The position numbers were made by a program, and so were the translations under genes. Source: Dicyema japonicum (Eukaryota; Dicyemida; Rhombozoa; Dicyemidae). Taken from it: a DNA stretch of 64,000 bases. The notes under the pieces are model-generated. The model saw only the letters and a list, made by a program, of their open reading frames with translations. It ran no database searches and was not told the origin of the DNA. The stretch spans positions 493,304-557,303 of the forward strand of contig RDEW01000018.1 in assembly GCA_011109175.1 (NCBI GenBank). Reading direction: 5' to 3'. Positions 11,595 to 21,194 of this stretch are shown here, piece after piece; the stretch's first letter is position 1; every line of letters starts with the position of its first letter.

Positions 11595-11760
11595 TGTTAG
11601 AACAACTAGATGTCGATGTATTCATAAGTTGTCTTGCACGACATTGAGGACAGGATTTAAGAACTGACATGACTTTATTCATGCACGATCCATAAAAAGA
11701 TCTTTAAGAAGTGAAAGTAGTCTATCTCGACCTGGATGTCCATTTTTTAAGGTGTATATT
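11595..11760. repeat. Direct repeat of 10298-10420
   Basis: The segment GAACAACTAGATGTCGATG through the run ending in AAGAAG near 11710 matches 10298-10400, with small indels. It duplicates part of the integrase C-terminal remnant about 1.3 kb away, flanking the hAT fragment. Confidence 0.7.
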
Positions 11761-12346
11761 TTCAATAACAAATTTCTTTTGCTCTACTTCTACAGCAATT
11801 GTATGCAATAGATTCCCGCAAAATTTTTTTTTTTGTTAAGTAGGGGATTTAAAAAAAATTGGAAATTAATACTTAAAATAGGCATGATTCACAAAATACC
11901 CCTAAATCCGAGGGTGGGGTTTGGCTTTGGCGGAGTCGGACTGTATTCCACTTAGCTAATTGAAATAGTTTTGCGGTTTTACGTCGTCATGACGTATTAA
12001 CGGATATATTAATTTAGGCAGATCGTTGTCAACCGGTCACATTAATTGATAACATAAAGCTGGATTTATTGAGCTATTTTAAAATTATATTTATTTTATG
12101 CAAATATGACATATTCGCTCCGCGCATGGATGCGCATTGTGCGCGTGACATATTATGAGTAGGAAACCTATATCTTAAAAACTGTTTGTTGAATATCTTC
12201 ACGTCTTCCGAGAGCGGTGCCTGATTTAACGTCATTCCCAATGGAGTTATGGGTACCTTTTCGGATGATGAATGCGTCCGTATTGAAATATCATTATGAC
12301 TGGGATTAAATGTCTTTGTGCCGCATCTGTGCCCACGCGGGGATCT
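11761..12346. other. Non-coding stretch with GC-rich palindrome
   Basis: No coding similarity was seen. Around 12118-12150 a local GC-rich inverted repeat (GCGCATGGATGCGC and GTGCGCGTG) interrupts AT-rich DNA and is flanked by direct repeats of TGACATATT. It could be a small transposon end; this is not established. Confidence 0.35.
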
Positions 12347-12421
12347 CCTTTTTTCCTTTCAACATTTTTGCCAACTCGAGAGAGTTTTAACGCCACCGAA
12401 TCGAACGCACGTTGCATGTTT
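12347..12421 (-). pseudogene. Solo 5'-end fragment of the RLE retrotransposon
   Basis: About 72 bp, from ATG 12419 downward, match the first codons of the RLE element at 6426 and 14162 (MQRAFDSVALKLSRVGKNVE). The fragment then stops. A 5'-only piece is unusual because target-primed reverse transcription normally loses the 5' end. Copy B is at 31473-31546. Confidence 0.8.
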
Positions 12422-12834
12422 TTTAATAAATTATCAATTAATATTAGTTATCTCAATTTTAACTAAATTACTTAATAATTAAATAATGAATTAAATAATG
12501 AAACCTAAAATTTAAATTTTAAATAAATATACTGTCAAAGTATAACACTATCTTCGTTTCTTGTTGTATAACCTTGCGATTCTTTTTCAATATTTCAAGT
12601 GACCAATGACATCACGTAGATTAGTCATGTGACCAGCAGCAGGAGAAATCTTGTTCTGGACATTGGAGTCACTTAAATTAGACGATTACCCTCTTTATTG
12701 TGGTTCCGGGGTTAATAAATTGAACATATACGCCTCCCTAGAGAAAAATAGGAGGTTTTATCCAATCCTGAGTTAGCTAACAATCAAACAGAGACTTAAT
12801 TATAAACAAAACCAAACATTATAAGAAAAGAAAA
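12422..12834. other. AT-rich region downstream of the H2A-like gene
   Basis: No gene is seen. It holds a retroelement-like end (CCGGGGTTAATAAATTG at 12706) and an imperfect hairpin (CCTCC...GGAGG, about 12735-12760) on the 3' side of the minus-strand histone gene. The hairpin does not match the canonical histone 3' stem-loop. Confidence 0.4.
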
Positions 12835-13248
12835 TTAACTAATACTATCAGCTGTCGGCAGGCTTTGAATCAAAAGTAGTTGATGGGCTTTTCGTACAGA
12901 CAGTACCTGCACGTGAAAAAATACCCCTTTTAACAGTTCATTGAAGTATTCGTCAGATCTGGCAGCTTTTTGAATGTGTTTTGGAGCTATGACCTTCTTC
13001 TTGGTTTTTTTGGCTTGATCTCCCGACAATTCGAGCAGTTCTGAGTTCAAATAGTCCAAAATTCCCGCTAAATAGACTGCAGCACAATCCTTAACTACAA
13101 GTCCAGTGGTTTCTAATAAACTAAATAAATCTTTCCTACTTTTTAATGCACGCTTCAAACGGGAAACAGGAAACACAACATTAGCACGAGCACTGGAAGA
13201 AAGTTTACTTCCAAATGAAGACTTTTCGTCAAAAGATCCCCCAGACAT
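12835..13248 (-). CDS. Divergent histone H2A-like protein, copy A (frameshifted near the C-terminus)
   Basis: This is a histone-fold protein that should pair with H2B in nucleosomes. I chose ATG 13248 (MSGGSFDEKSS); a longer in-frame start at 13287 would add a hydrophobic, non-histone extension. Conserved H2A blocks are SSSARANVVFPVSRLKRAL (H2A: SRAGLQFPVGRxHRxL), VYLAGILDYLNSELLELSGD, VIAPKHIQKAARSDE and FNELLK. The loop between helices 1 and 2 is expanded by several residues, and the usual N-terminal basic tail is replaced by an acidic/Ser one. Compared with copy B it has one base fewer at about 12925, so RVIFSRAG becomes GVFFHVQV and the C-terminus differs. It is single exon. It is a variant or fast-evolving H2A; the subclass is unclear. 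Confidence 0.75.
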   Translation of the reverse strand: MSGGSFDEKSSFGSKLSSSARANVVFPVSRLKRALKSRKDLFSLLETTGLVVKDCAAVYLAGILDYLNSELLELSGDQAKKTKKKVIAPKHIQKAARSDEYFNELLKGVFFHVQVLSVRKAHQLLLIQSLPTADSIS

Positions 13249-13711
13249 AAAACAAACAGTTAAAACAATAAAAATGAAGTTACGCAATTATTTTGTTAAA
13301 TTGGTTTTGAGTTTTTTAATTTCATGAAATTTTTAAATTTACAAATTCCATCGAAACCATCGATGATTTTTTTTATTTTGTTTAAAATTAAATATTTTTT
13401 AAACATTGCCTCATCGCTGCAGAACCTGAATGTCTTAGTGACTCACACGCAAGCAAAAAAACGAGAGGTTAAGGACACCTTCGATGCCTTGGATTAATTA
13501 GCATAACTGTTATTTACTTCTTAAAGTGAGTTCTGCATAAGCTGAGGTAATGGAAACATTACTAGTCGGCGGCGGAAAGGCTGAATTAATTTTATTAGTA
13601 AACAAGCTGTGCAATTTGCTCCGCTCACAGCCAACTTTTCTATTCTTATTATTAATGTTATTTTAATTTATTAACTCAGAAATCACAAGAAAAGGGATAA
13701 GAGTTATCGTC
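13249..13711. other. Upstream region of the H2A-like gene, no other gene seen
   Basis: AT-rich sequence with a GC-richer island near 13560-13630. No coding similarity was recognised, and no clear promoter motif could be assigned. Confidence 0.4.
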
Positions 13712-14095
13712 TAATTAAGTGATCCCGGTGTCCATACTACTCCTTTTCCTGGCTAGTTTTGGATCTGGATAATCTCACAGCGGGGAAGGTTTCTTCTCGT
13801 ATCTCGGGAGGCGTCACAGATATAGTTTTCATTTCCGGCCCGAGGGGATGGTCAGGGGAATTTGCCATCTTGAGAAAGTCCCAGTGGCGTTCCGTAAGGT
13901 ATTCCATGATTGGGAGGAAGTTTAATGCTCTCAGTAGTAACAAAGTGGACGTCTTTTTCGACGAATATTTTGAGACATCGGTTTTGTAGCACTTCCAGAT
14001 TGCTCTGTGCCGATAGTGATAGCGGTGCAATCCATGCAGCACAGGCGTACTCGATACTCGGTAGAACAAATTGTTTGTATAGAAAAGGCGGAGGA
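13712..14095 (-). pseudogene. Jockey/CR1-like RT C-terminal fragment
   Basis: The minus strand reads LYKQFVLPSIEYACAAWIAP, then NLEVLQNRCLKIF, the conserved thumb end of Jockey/CR1-type RTs (LYxxxVxPxxEYAxxxW...LExxQ). It ends in TGIT and a TAA stop (complement 13715-13717). A related piece on the plus strand lies at 36385-36450. Copy B is at 32843-33225. Confidence 0.7.
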
Positions 14096-14161
14096 ATAAA
14101 AAATGGCCCGCGGGTAAATTAGTAAAAATATTTTTATATTTATTTTACCTATTATAAAAAC

Positions 14162-16013
14162 ATGCAACGTGCTTTCGATTCGGTGGCGTTAAAACTCTCT
14201 CGAGTTGGCAAAAATGTTGAAAGGAAAAAGGAGAAGGGTCACTTGCGTTACCTGATGGTATAAATGTAATTCTTGTCATATCCGAGAGCGTTGTGGCAGA
14301 TGACCCAAAAAGAATGGGCGAGGCAGGTAGTCCTGCAGGTACGTAGCAGGCTATCTCGAATGCCCTGGAATGGTTGGCCATACTTGGCGGAGCTCTGCAG
14401 TGGCAGATTCAGTACTGCTATATCTGTGAGTGAACTCAAGAAGATGGCTGTAGGCAAAGAGGGTACTGGTCTAAAGGGGCGGGGACCAGGTGACCACAAA
14501 TGTCAAAGAGAGCACGAGCACCAGAGCTGTGATACGTTGCAGCTCAAGCATGTTTATGAGGTCTTCGCGCGTAATCTCGCTGCAGCGGCAGATGTCCCAC
14601 TTGAGGACCGTAGATTTACCCGCAAGATTCCTCATTGTAAGGTTAACGGTGGTGTGTTAACCTGCATCAATAAGGCTGTGGCTTATGCGGTGGAGGCTAA
14701 GCCAGTAGGGTCATTGGGTGACATCTCCCTAGTGCTGTATGCAGCACAGATCACCTATGAGGAATTGACGGACAAGCCCAGACCACCCAGTAAATGGAGG
14801 GAGCAGATCTGTGCCAAGATTGCTTGAAGACAGACTGAGCTGGAAGCACTGGAGGGGCACATAAGTAGTGTGGCGAGAGGGTTAGATGAACTGTGTGAAG
14901 TAGTCCAACTAAGTGAGCGTATCCTAATGCGAATGCATGATACCCTGATAGCTGGGTCAAGTCTGTCTGCTAGGAAGCACGCCATAATAACGACCGAGAG
15001 AACACGGGCGACCCACCTAGGCACTATCAGACCTTTTTTGTCTGCTAAGTATGGTGTTGATGATAATGGGCTAGTAAATGTGAAGGCGTTGATCGAATTA
15101 CAATATAATAATTTGATGGAAAAGATCAACTTAAAAAGCCTTCATAAGGTCCTCTTAGAGCATTGGACAACCCACATGTCGACCTTAACTCGTCGACAAT
15201 ATGGCTAAAATACGGTGACAACTCACCTCGATCGGAGGCGTGTACACGTATATGCAAGACCGCAATATTTTTTGGGGTCGATCAACAAATACATGTCCCC
15301 ACTGTAAGTCAAGGAGCATGTCGGTTGATCATTTAGCCACTCGATGTGGATCCATGCTCTGCCACGACTATGTGTGGAGGTATAACGAGGTAGTAAGGAG
15401 TCTTCATCTTCTACTATGCAATAAGTATGGTATTGCCACACAGAAAGTTGCGGACTCATAAGGTGCAATCTGTAGTAGAAACACCAGGGTCCAAATTAAG
15501 GTAGACAGTGTTATTACCTCGGTGCTAGTCAAGCACAATAAACCGGACATTGTGGTACACGATAAGGAGTCTGGCCAAGTTCTTATCATAGAGGTTGGCA
15601 TCACGTCTCAAGACCGTTTGCAGACTGTGGAGGTGGAGAAAAAAAAGTATGACTTTCTTGCAAACGAGATGGGGCAGATGCTTGGTTGCAAGGTCCTCGT
15701 TATTACAATAGTAATGACGTGGGAAGGAATTGCAACAAAGTACCACAAGGGTTATCTGAAGCAGTTGGGGGTAGATAGGAAGCTCCAGGCCTATCTACAG
15801 TCCACTGTGTTAAAGCGGACCCTAAAGAGCCTGACACTGGAGTATAGGAGGCAGAGCCGGAGATGCCACATGAGCAGAGGGTTCAATTGGACAAGGCGCT
15901 CTCGGAGTTGTTTCAGCAACCAGAATCGAACCTGCCTGAGGAGGCTGGCGAACAGGCAGGGGAGGAAGGTTGTTGATTAAATATATTAACTTTTTTATTG
16001 TTTGTTAAATAAA
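14162..16013 (+). mobile_element. RLE-class non-LTR retrotransposon, endonuclease-bearing half (RT core deleted), copy A
   Basis: It starts at ATG 14162, identical in type to the element at 6426, and ends at TGA 15974-15976; homology extends to GTTAAATAAA at 16013. The N-terminal ~250 residues are kept, then SSVARG joins directly to CEVVQLSERILMRMH at about 14880, deleting some 1.6 kb with all RT catalytic motifs. The rest is present: a CCHC-like knuckle (CPHCKSRSMSVDHLATRC, about 15296-15350) and a restriction-like endonuclease (KPDIVVHD ... VLIIEVGI, about 15541-15605, a PD-(D/E)XK-type pattern). A stop replaces Trp at 14824 and several frameshifts are present, some not shared with copy B. 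It cannot encode a reverse transcriptase. Confidence 0.87.
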
Positions 16014-16082
16014 GTGGGATTAAAATTTTACCTATTATTAAAAATTAAATAAATTTCTAAACGTGTTAATAATTTTTTGTTG

Positions 16083-16465
16083 TCAATTTGTCCGAAAAGA
16101 ATGAAAGATTTTCAAACTCGTACATTTAATGCAGATTGGACTCATTACTATTTCTTTAGTGAGAATAATGGAAAACCTACAATATAAGTTTAATGGAAAC
16201 CCAGGTTGTTATCAAATGGATTACTTGAAATTCAATGCGAGACTACACTTAAAATATCTTTCTGGGTTGGATATTTTGAGCTTCTACAAAAATTTGTGTG
16301 TCAAAAATATCCACATTTAATCGACAATGCTAAGAAAATGGTTTCTATATTTGGAAGCACATTTTTTATGTACACAGTTATTCTCCAAAATGAATAATGT
16401 AAAAAATTGTCTAAGAACGAAAATGACCGATCCGCATATTAACGATATACAGTAAAACCTCTCGA
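16083..16465 (+). pseudogene. hAT (ZBED5/GTF2IRD2-like) transposase remnant
   Basis: The frame reads RTFNADWTHYYFFSENNGK (the BED-region opening of these transposases). After frameshifts it reads FVCQKYPHLIDNAKKMVSIF and GST, the start of the hAT C-terminal dimerisation block. The middle, with the catalytic residues, is missing. The same remnant in unit B is cut by the n at 35390. Confidence 0.55.
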
Positions 16466-16475
16466 ATCCGCAGCA
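16451..16475 (+). repeat. Possible pogo-type terminal inverted repeat
   Basis: TA followed by CAGTAAAACCTCTCGAATCC resembles pogo/Tigger termini. It lies about 0.9 kb upstream of a Tigger C-terminal remnant on the same strand. No matching inverted copy was found nearby, so this is tentative. Confidence 0.3.
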
Positions 16476-16689
16476 TTTTTAAAAATAATTTTTTTCATTT
16501 CTTATTATTTTTATTTTTTAATTCAAATAACCGCGAAAGCCGCTGGCTGTTTGAGCGAATTTAGCTTGCAATTCTGAGAGGGACAGCCACGCAGTGAGCG
16601 CGGCAAGCTAACTGATGTTTTGTCCTTTTTTTTAATAAATTTCAAATTTATTTACGAAAATTTCAAAAATTTATTAACAATAAAATATT

Positions 16690-17335
16690 TTATTAACTAT
16701 GGGAGAGCGGCTGCTGACTCACGGAGGAAGCGTTTCCCGAACAACTGCGATACTTCTTTGCCTCAGCCAGACCGCTTCCCGCACGTCTTTTCTTGCGGTT
16801 GGCCAATTTTCCCCGATTTCCTTTGTGAAAGAGGTTGTATTACTTCCGGCCGCACAGACGTCTCGATAGCTACTAGTACAAAAACGGTAGCGGTCTCCAA
16901 TTTCGCCATATTTTTTAATCTTGATTTTCTCGGCCAGATCGGCTGCCGATCCGGCAGACTGCGCCGAGCTGAGCATCATCGAGTTCGAGAAAGAATCCAC
17001 AACAGTGCAGTCCCATACGAGCGATTTTCCCTCAGTGAACGGAAAGATAGTTAACCCATCCGGTCTTTCCTATCTCCGCGGTCCAATCCCACAGGCTCCA
17101 GTACTGCCGGAAGCCTGCCGCTTCAAAAGCTCGCAAGACAATGTTGTTCATAGCAGCATGTCTGGGTGCTCTGTCCGCGCTCCTTTTGCACGAGGCGGGT
17201 GCAGCCCTTTAGCATCGACGATCCCTCCACAGCGACATTGGTGTTCGACGCAACATCAGCTCCCAGGCACGATTTTTGAAGCAGAGAGACCATCGGAAAA
17301 CAAATTCAAAAAACTGAAAAAATTGAACCTCGGAA
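16690..17335 (-). pseudogene. Retroelement C-terminal domain with Zn-ribbon and PD-(D/E)XK-like motifs
   Basis: Across frameshifts the minus strand reads CRCGGIVDAKGLHPLSCKRS, RHAAMNNIVLRAFEAAGF, LEPVGLDRGD, then FPFTEGKSLVWDCTVVDS, AADLAEKIKIKKYGEI and WLRQRSIAVVR. This C-x-CG...H...C, EPxGLxRxDGkRPDG, GxxLxWDxT series is a widespread C-terminal module of invertebrate retroelements, probably nuclease-like. Related pieces lie at 37615-37830 and 45740-45935. Which RT clade it belongs to cannot be told because no RT part remains. Confidence 0.6.
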
Positions 17336-17366
17336 AATCATCAGCCGAGGCATGTAGAAGTAAGCC

Positions 17367-17716
17367 TTAAGGATGTTATAATTTATACCTATCAAGCATG
17401 GAAAAAGCTGATAGTACAACAATTATAAACTGTTTTCGACATGCTAAATGGACCCAAGATTTTATTGAGAAATTAATGACGAGTTTCCGCCTGAAACTTA
17501 TCAAGAATTCGTGTCAAGGCTGCAAATAAATGATCCAATTCCAGAAGATGAGTTTCTTTATGAGTAAACAGAGAATGAAGAGATCCTGGAAAATTTGGAT
17601 GAAAATGACGACGAAGACAAAGAATGCATTAATGATGGAGAACAAAAGAATGAACAAGTCGTTTTAGACGATAATGCAACGAATGCTGTCCATAAATTGA
17701 GGAAGTACTTTAAATA
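17367..17716 (+). pseudogene. pogo/Tigger transposase C-terminal remnant
   Basis: The frame reads IYTYQAWKKADSTTIINCF and RHAKW, the conserved AWxxVxxxTIxNCFxxAGF end of Tigger DDE domains. It continues through one internal stop into an acidic tail ending KLRKYFK and a TAG stop. Confidence 0.6.
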
Positions 17717-17784
17717 GAAGGATGAAGTTAACTTAACATGTCCGTATTTCTTTTTGTGATGAGGTAAACATCGTTACATGTGAC

Positions 17785-18050
17785 TTTCGGTGATATATTT
17801 AGACTGTTCTTCAAAACCAAAGACCCACCAGGTTTAATATCTTTGCACGGATCTTTTCGCCTCATCGACTTTTCGATGTTCCACTGCAACCCACGAGATC
17901 ATCCGCATTACGATAAAAAATTGTGTTTTTGGTGGTTGGGGATAAAAGGTCACTGAGGAAACATGTTGAATAAGCATTGGTGACAACGGTGATCCTTTTG
18001 GAACTCCATTTGGAAGGTATCGTGGTTATTAATGTTCATATAGTTTAGTG
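17785..18050 (-). pseudogene. Jockey-type RT fragment with mutated catalytic box
   Basis: The minus strand reads RYLPNGVPKGSPLSPMLIQ, the GVPQGSPLSP motif, and shortly after NADDLVGCSGTSKSR, where NADD replaces the catalytic YADD. Both Asp are kept, but flanking frames are broken, so it is inactive. Confidence 0.6.
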
Positions 18051-18480
18051 TGATTTTTTTTAAAATATAACTACAATAAATTACGATTTTAATCAATAAA
18101 TTTTATTAAAAAATAAATAAATTTTAAGAACTGAGAAACCGTTGCGACTGCAAGGATCCAGTTATACGGGTGATACGTGCCTGTGTGGGGTCGAGGGAAA
18201 AGCATCGGGCCAAGTTGAGGTCTCTGCTAAAGCGTGCTGGGATCACGTGATTAGTTAGTTTGGTGTTACTGTGTTCATGGCGGTGAGAGCATTTGTCTTC
18301 CTTCTTATGTCAATAGGCGAAATAAAATTAAAAAAGTCGAATTCACAAAGTCTCCGGTCTTAACCCCCTCCTAAAGATTATCTGTAGGAATCAAGTGTTA
18401 GTATGAATGTTGTTATCGATAATTTTCTATGACAGACAGATTGCGTGAGGGTTCTGCTGGAACGCGCCAAGTAATCTAAG
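18051..18480. other. Stretch without recognisable gene
   Basis: AT-rich to mixed composition; no coding similarity was seen on either strand. Confidence 0.4.
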
Positions 18481-18700
18481 ATCAAGTAATCCAGACCAGA
18501 ACTAAGTGTCCTAACACAAACAGTGCCCAGGTTTGGAGCTGTGATCCTCCTCGAGTCCTCGCAAGCACATACTGAATAGAGACCTGTCCGATAAAACGGA
18601 CACCTCGCGTCGTTTATCCATGTTAATGATTCCAGAGATTTTCTTTCCAGAAATCCATTATTCCGTCATGACTCTGCAATTGCTGCTAATAAGAAGGTAC
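18480..18700. repeat. Dispersed repeat shared with 41740-41945
   Basis: A diverged block (AAGCACATACTGAATAGAG followed by a GATAAAACGGACACC-like segment and CGTTTATCC) matches 41835-41920 on the same strand. It is probably part of an old transposon. No protein was recognised. Confidence 0.5.
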
Positions 18701-18753
18701 TCAAGAATTTATCAAAAACATTTATCAAAAACTGTTTAAACGAACGTTAATAA

Positions 18754-20095
18754 TCATAAATTGTGACCACAACTAGGACAAACGAATGGTTCAGTATTGG
18801 TGCCAATAGATCCACATAAATCATCAGACTGAGTGCCGAACAAATCAGCATTATCAATTCTCAAATTAGTCTCACATGCTTCAATATTAGGCAATTTGAC
18901 TAAATTAAACTCTTCCTGTAGACTCCTGCTTTAAACATAAACCCTATATGTTCAGTCCCACCTTTCAATGTTAGATTCTCCCTAACAAATCCGCTGTGAT
19001 TAACTTCAGTCACATTATGCTCTCCCACTGAATGAGGGGAGTCTTCGTGACTGGCACCTTTCTGTTCCCCCTCAGACATAGAATGGCTGGAATTCACGAG
19101 GTTGGGTGTGCTCGTGATGACGGGTTCAAATATGGACAGATTCTTTTCATCGTCCTGGGCTTCTTCTATCGGTTCACTGACATGTGGTGGTGCATTGGTT
19201 CAATTTGTTAAAGTATTCCTGCCTCAGTTTGTCGTATTCTGAGACACTTTTGATTGCTGACACACAAAGAGTCAACCCGAATGATGTGAACTAGTCGCCT
19301 GAAAGCTTTGATAAAGATATTCAGATTCAGTCGCTTCAGTAATCAAATTAAAAAAAAGCCCACATGGTTTGGGGGAGAATTTGGGGAAAGCGACAGTAAA
19401 ACTGTACCCCGTATTTATGGTTAAATTGTCCACGCTAGAATTCATGTTTTTCTCAAGGCAACTGTTAACATCGTTGGAAAAATTGGGACGGAATTTTTCC
19501 TGGGTTAAAAATTTCAAAATCGTCAACATTTTTGTGTTTTGTGTTGATTATTTCGCTGGTTTTGAAGGTTCGTTCATTTTTACACAGAATATCCCCATTT
19601 TGGCTGAATAAATTATAGTTTATCTTAAAATATTCAGTGTTTTTGACATTTTCCTGTCTTTTGGTGGCCACATTGGAGAATTTATTGTCTTTTATTCGTT
19701 TATTCAGGCTTTGACAGTTTCTATATGTTTTGCGCCTTGTGTGGCTCCTGAAATCCTCGCTCTGAATCACGGAAAAAATATTCTTGAAGTTATCAATTTC
19801 TACAAATAAATGAGAGGCAATACTGTTTGCTGTCAGAATGTTGAGACCTTCCGAGGGGAATGTCCGCAAAAACGTTTCGTTTTCTTGTCTGCGTCTTTGA
19901 GAAAACGACCGGGTCACTCTGGCCGTAGAATTTGAGAATTTCATCTTTTTTCTTAGAATTACTAATTTGTGGAATTTTGAAGGCATTTTTTCAATTATTT
20001 CAACCTCATGGTTGTGATTTTGAGAAATTTTAGAAAAATCTGTATTCTTCAGTTGGTTTTTTGGCCTTTTATACCTTCCAAATTCTTGGTTTCAT
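18754..20095 (-). CDS. Unidentified intron-containing gene ending in a Cys pair (CPSCGHNL), copy B
   Basis: I do not recognise the protein. Exons on the minus strand are 20095-20075, 20046-19528, 19499-19277, 19256-19005, 18981-18962 and 18928-18754. The introns are 28, 28, 20, 23 and 33 bp, all GT-AG; the fifth exon is only 20 nt, so the last two introns are less certain. The product would be about 402 residues: basic N-terminal half, acidic/Ser-rich middle (EEAQDDEKN, SMSEGEQKG), and a C-terminus PFVCPSCGHNL that could be half a zinc ribbon. One extra base at about 19198 shifts the frame; copy A lacks it. The gene is duplicated with the unit. No paralogue is seen elsewhere in the window. 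Confidence 0.6.
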
Positions 20096-20658
20096 AAATT
20101 ATAACCTCGAGATATGTCAGGCAGTGGAGTTGTTTTTGTTGTTTTTGGAATTAATTTCATTTTTCTACTAAAGTATTTCTAAAATTTATATAATATTAAT
20201 TACTTCTTGAACTCTTCTTTCCTTATAGATGCCAGTTGTTCTTGTTTTAATCCAATTCATGTAATTTAACCAACAATAACTTTATCAATTTTAACTTTTT
20301 TCCCTCCAATATTTTTTTTTAATAATAAATGTTTATTTAAATTTTATTGAAATTTATTATTTTAAATGTTTATTTATTAAAAACAAACAAAAATCCGAAT
20401 AACTAAACAATTTATAGGGTTTCTTGACCAATAGTGTCACTTTCCCGAATTCTCTTGGTGGTAAAAGTAAAACAATGCTACGTGTTGGGTAGACGAGGAT
20501 GCAACTATTATTTCAAATTAATTAGTTGGAAATATTCAAGGAAGGTTATCCATAACCGTTGGCAAAATCGTATAAATATGGAGTGAACACTTAAGTGTCA
20601 ACACTTAATCAACTGGGAAAACACTTAACTGCTGTATGTTTCATCTGAACTTATTTCA
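20096..20658. other. Intergenic (copy B of 952-1514), no gene seen
   Basis: Same AT-rich sequence as in unit A with scattered substitutions. Confidence 0.5.
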
Positions 20659-21190
20659 CAACTGTAAAGATAGGTTGAAGTGGTGACGTGCTTCTGTTTT
20701 TCCCCGGAAAAAAATATGTCTTTATCATGCTTAGATTCAAACTCCTTGTTCCCTATCGCCACATACAACGTTCGAGGCCTCTCATTTCTATTCAAGAAGG
20801 AACAACTATCTGAAGATCTGTCACGTTACAAAATCAACATCTGCTGCTTACAAGAGACAAAGAATGCCTTCGGATACAAAGGAACCTTTGGAAACTACCG
20901 GATTATCTTACTCCCATCAGACAGTCGTCAACAGCAGAAGGAAATACGTTCGAAACTGGAAGTTCAAATTCGAATAAAAGTGCATCAGAGAAAACGTAAT
21001 CAAATATCACATTTGATAAGAAAACGATCGAATGACCTCTGGCACAAATATTTGGACGACAAGGCGACTGAAATTGAAAACTGTCAGTATGGAAGACGAA
21101 TGTGAGCCAGGATGGTGAGGATGATGGCTGTAAAGCATGGCTCAAGCGAAACCCTTTTAGGGCTACACGAAATTGCTTGTAATAACTAAC
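20659..21190 (+). pseudogene. APE-type retrotransposon remnant, copy B
   Basis: Second copy of 1515-2060. Here the junction region reads IILLPSDSRQQQKEIRSKL in one frame, whereas copy A is shifted, showing that single-base differences between the units alter the frame. Confidence 0.75.
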
Positions 21191-21194
21191 TGAA

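Noticed and set aside
13248-13287. Longer start for H2A copy A (MRNFIFIVLTVCF extension)
   Set aside because: The hydrophobic extension is not histone-like. In copy B the same stretch begins MRNLIFIVLTVCP, and the internal Met (MSGGSF) gives a family-consistent start.
19860-19886. Candidate 25-bp intron in the unidentified gene (GTCTCAACATT...AACAG on the minus strand)
   Set aside because: Removing it brings a stop into frame within a few codons, while leaving it keeps a long open frame.
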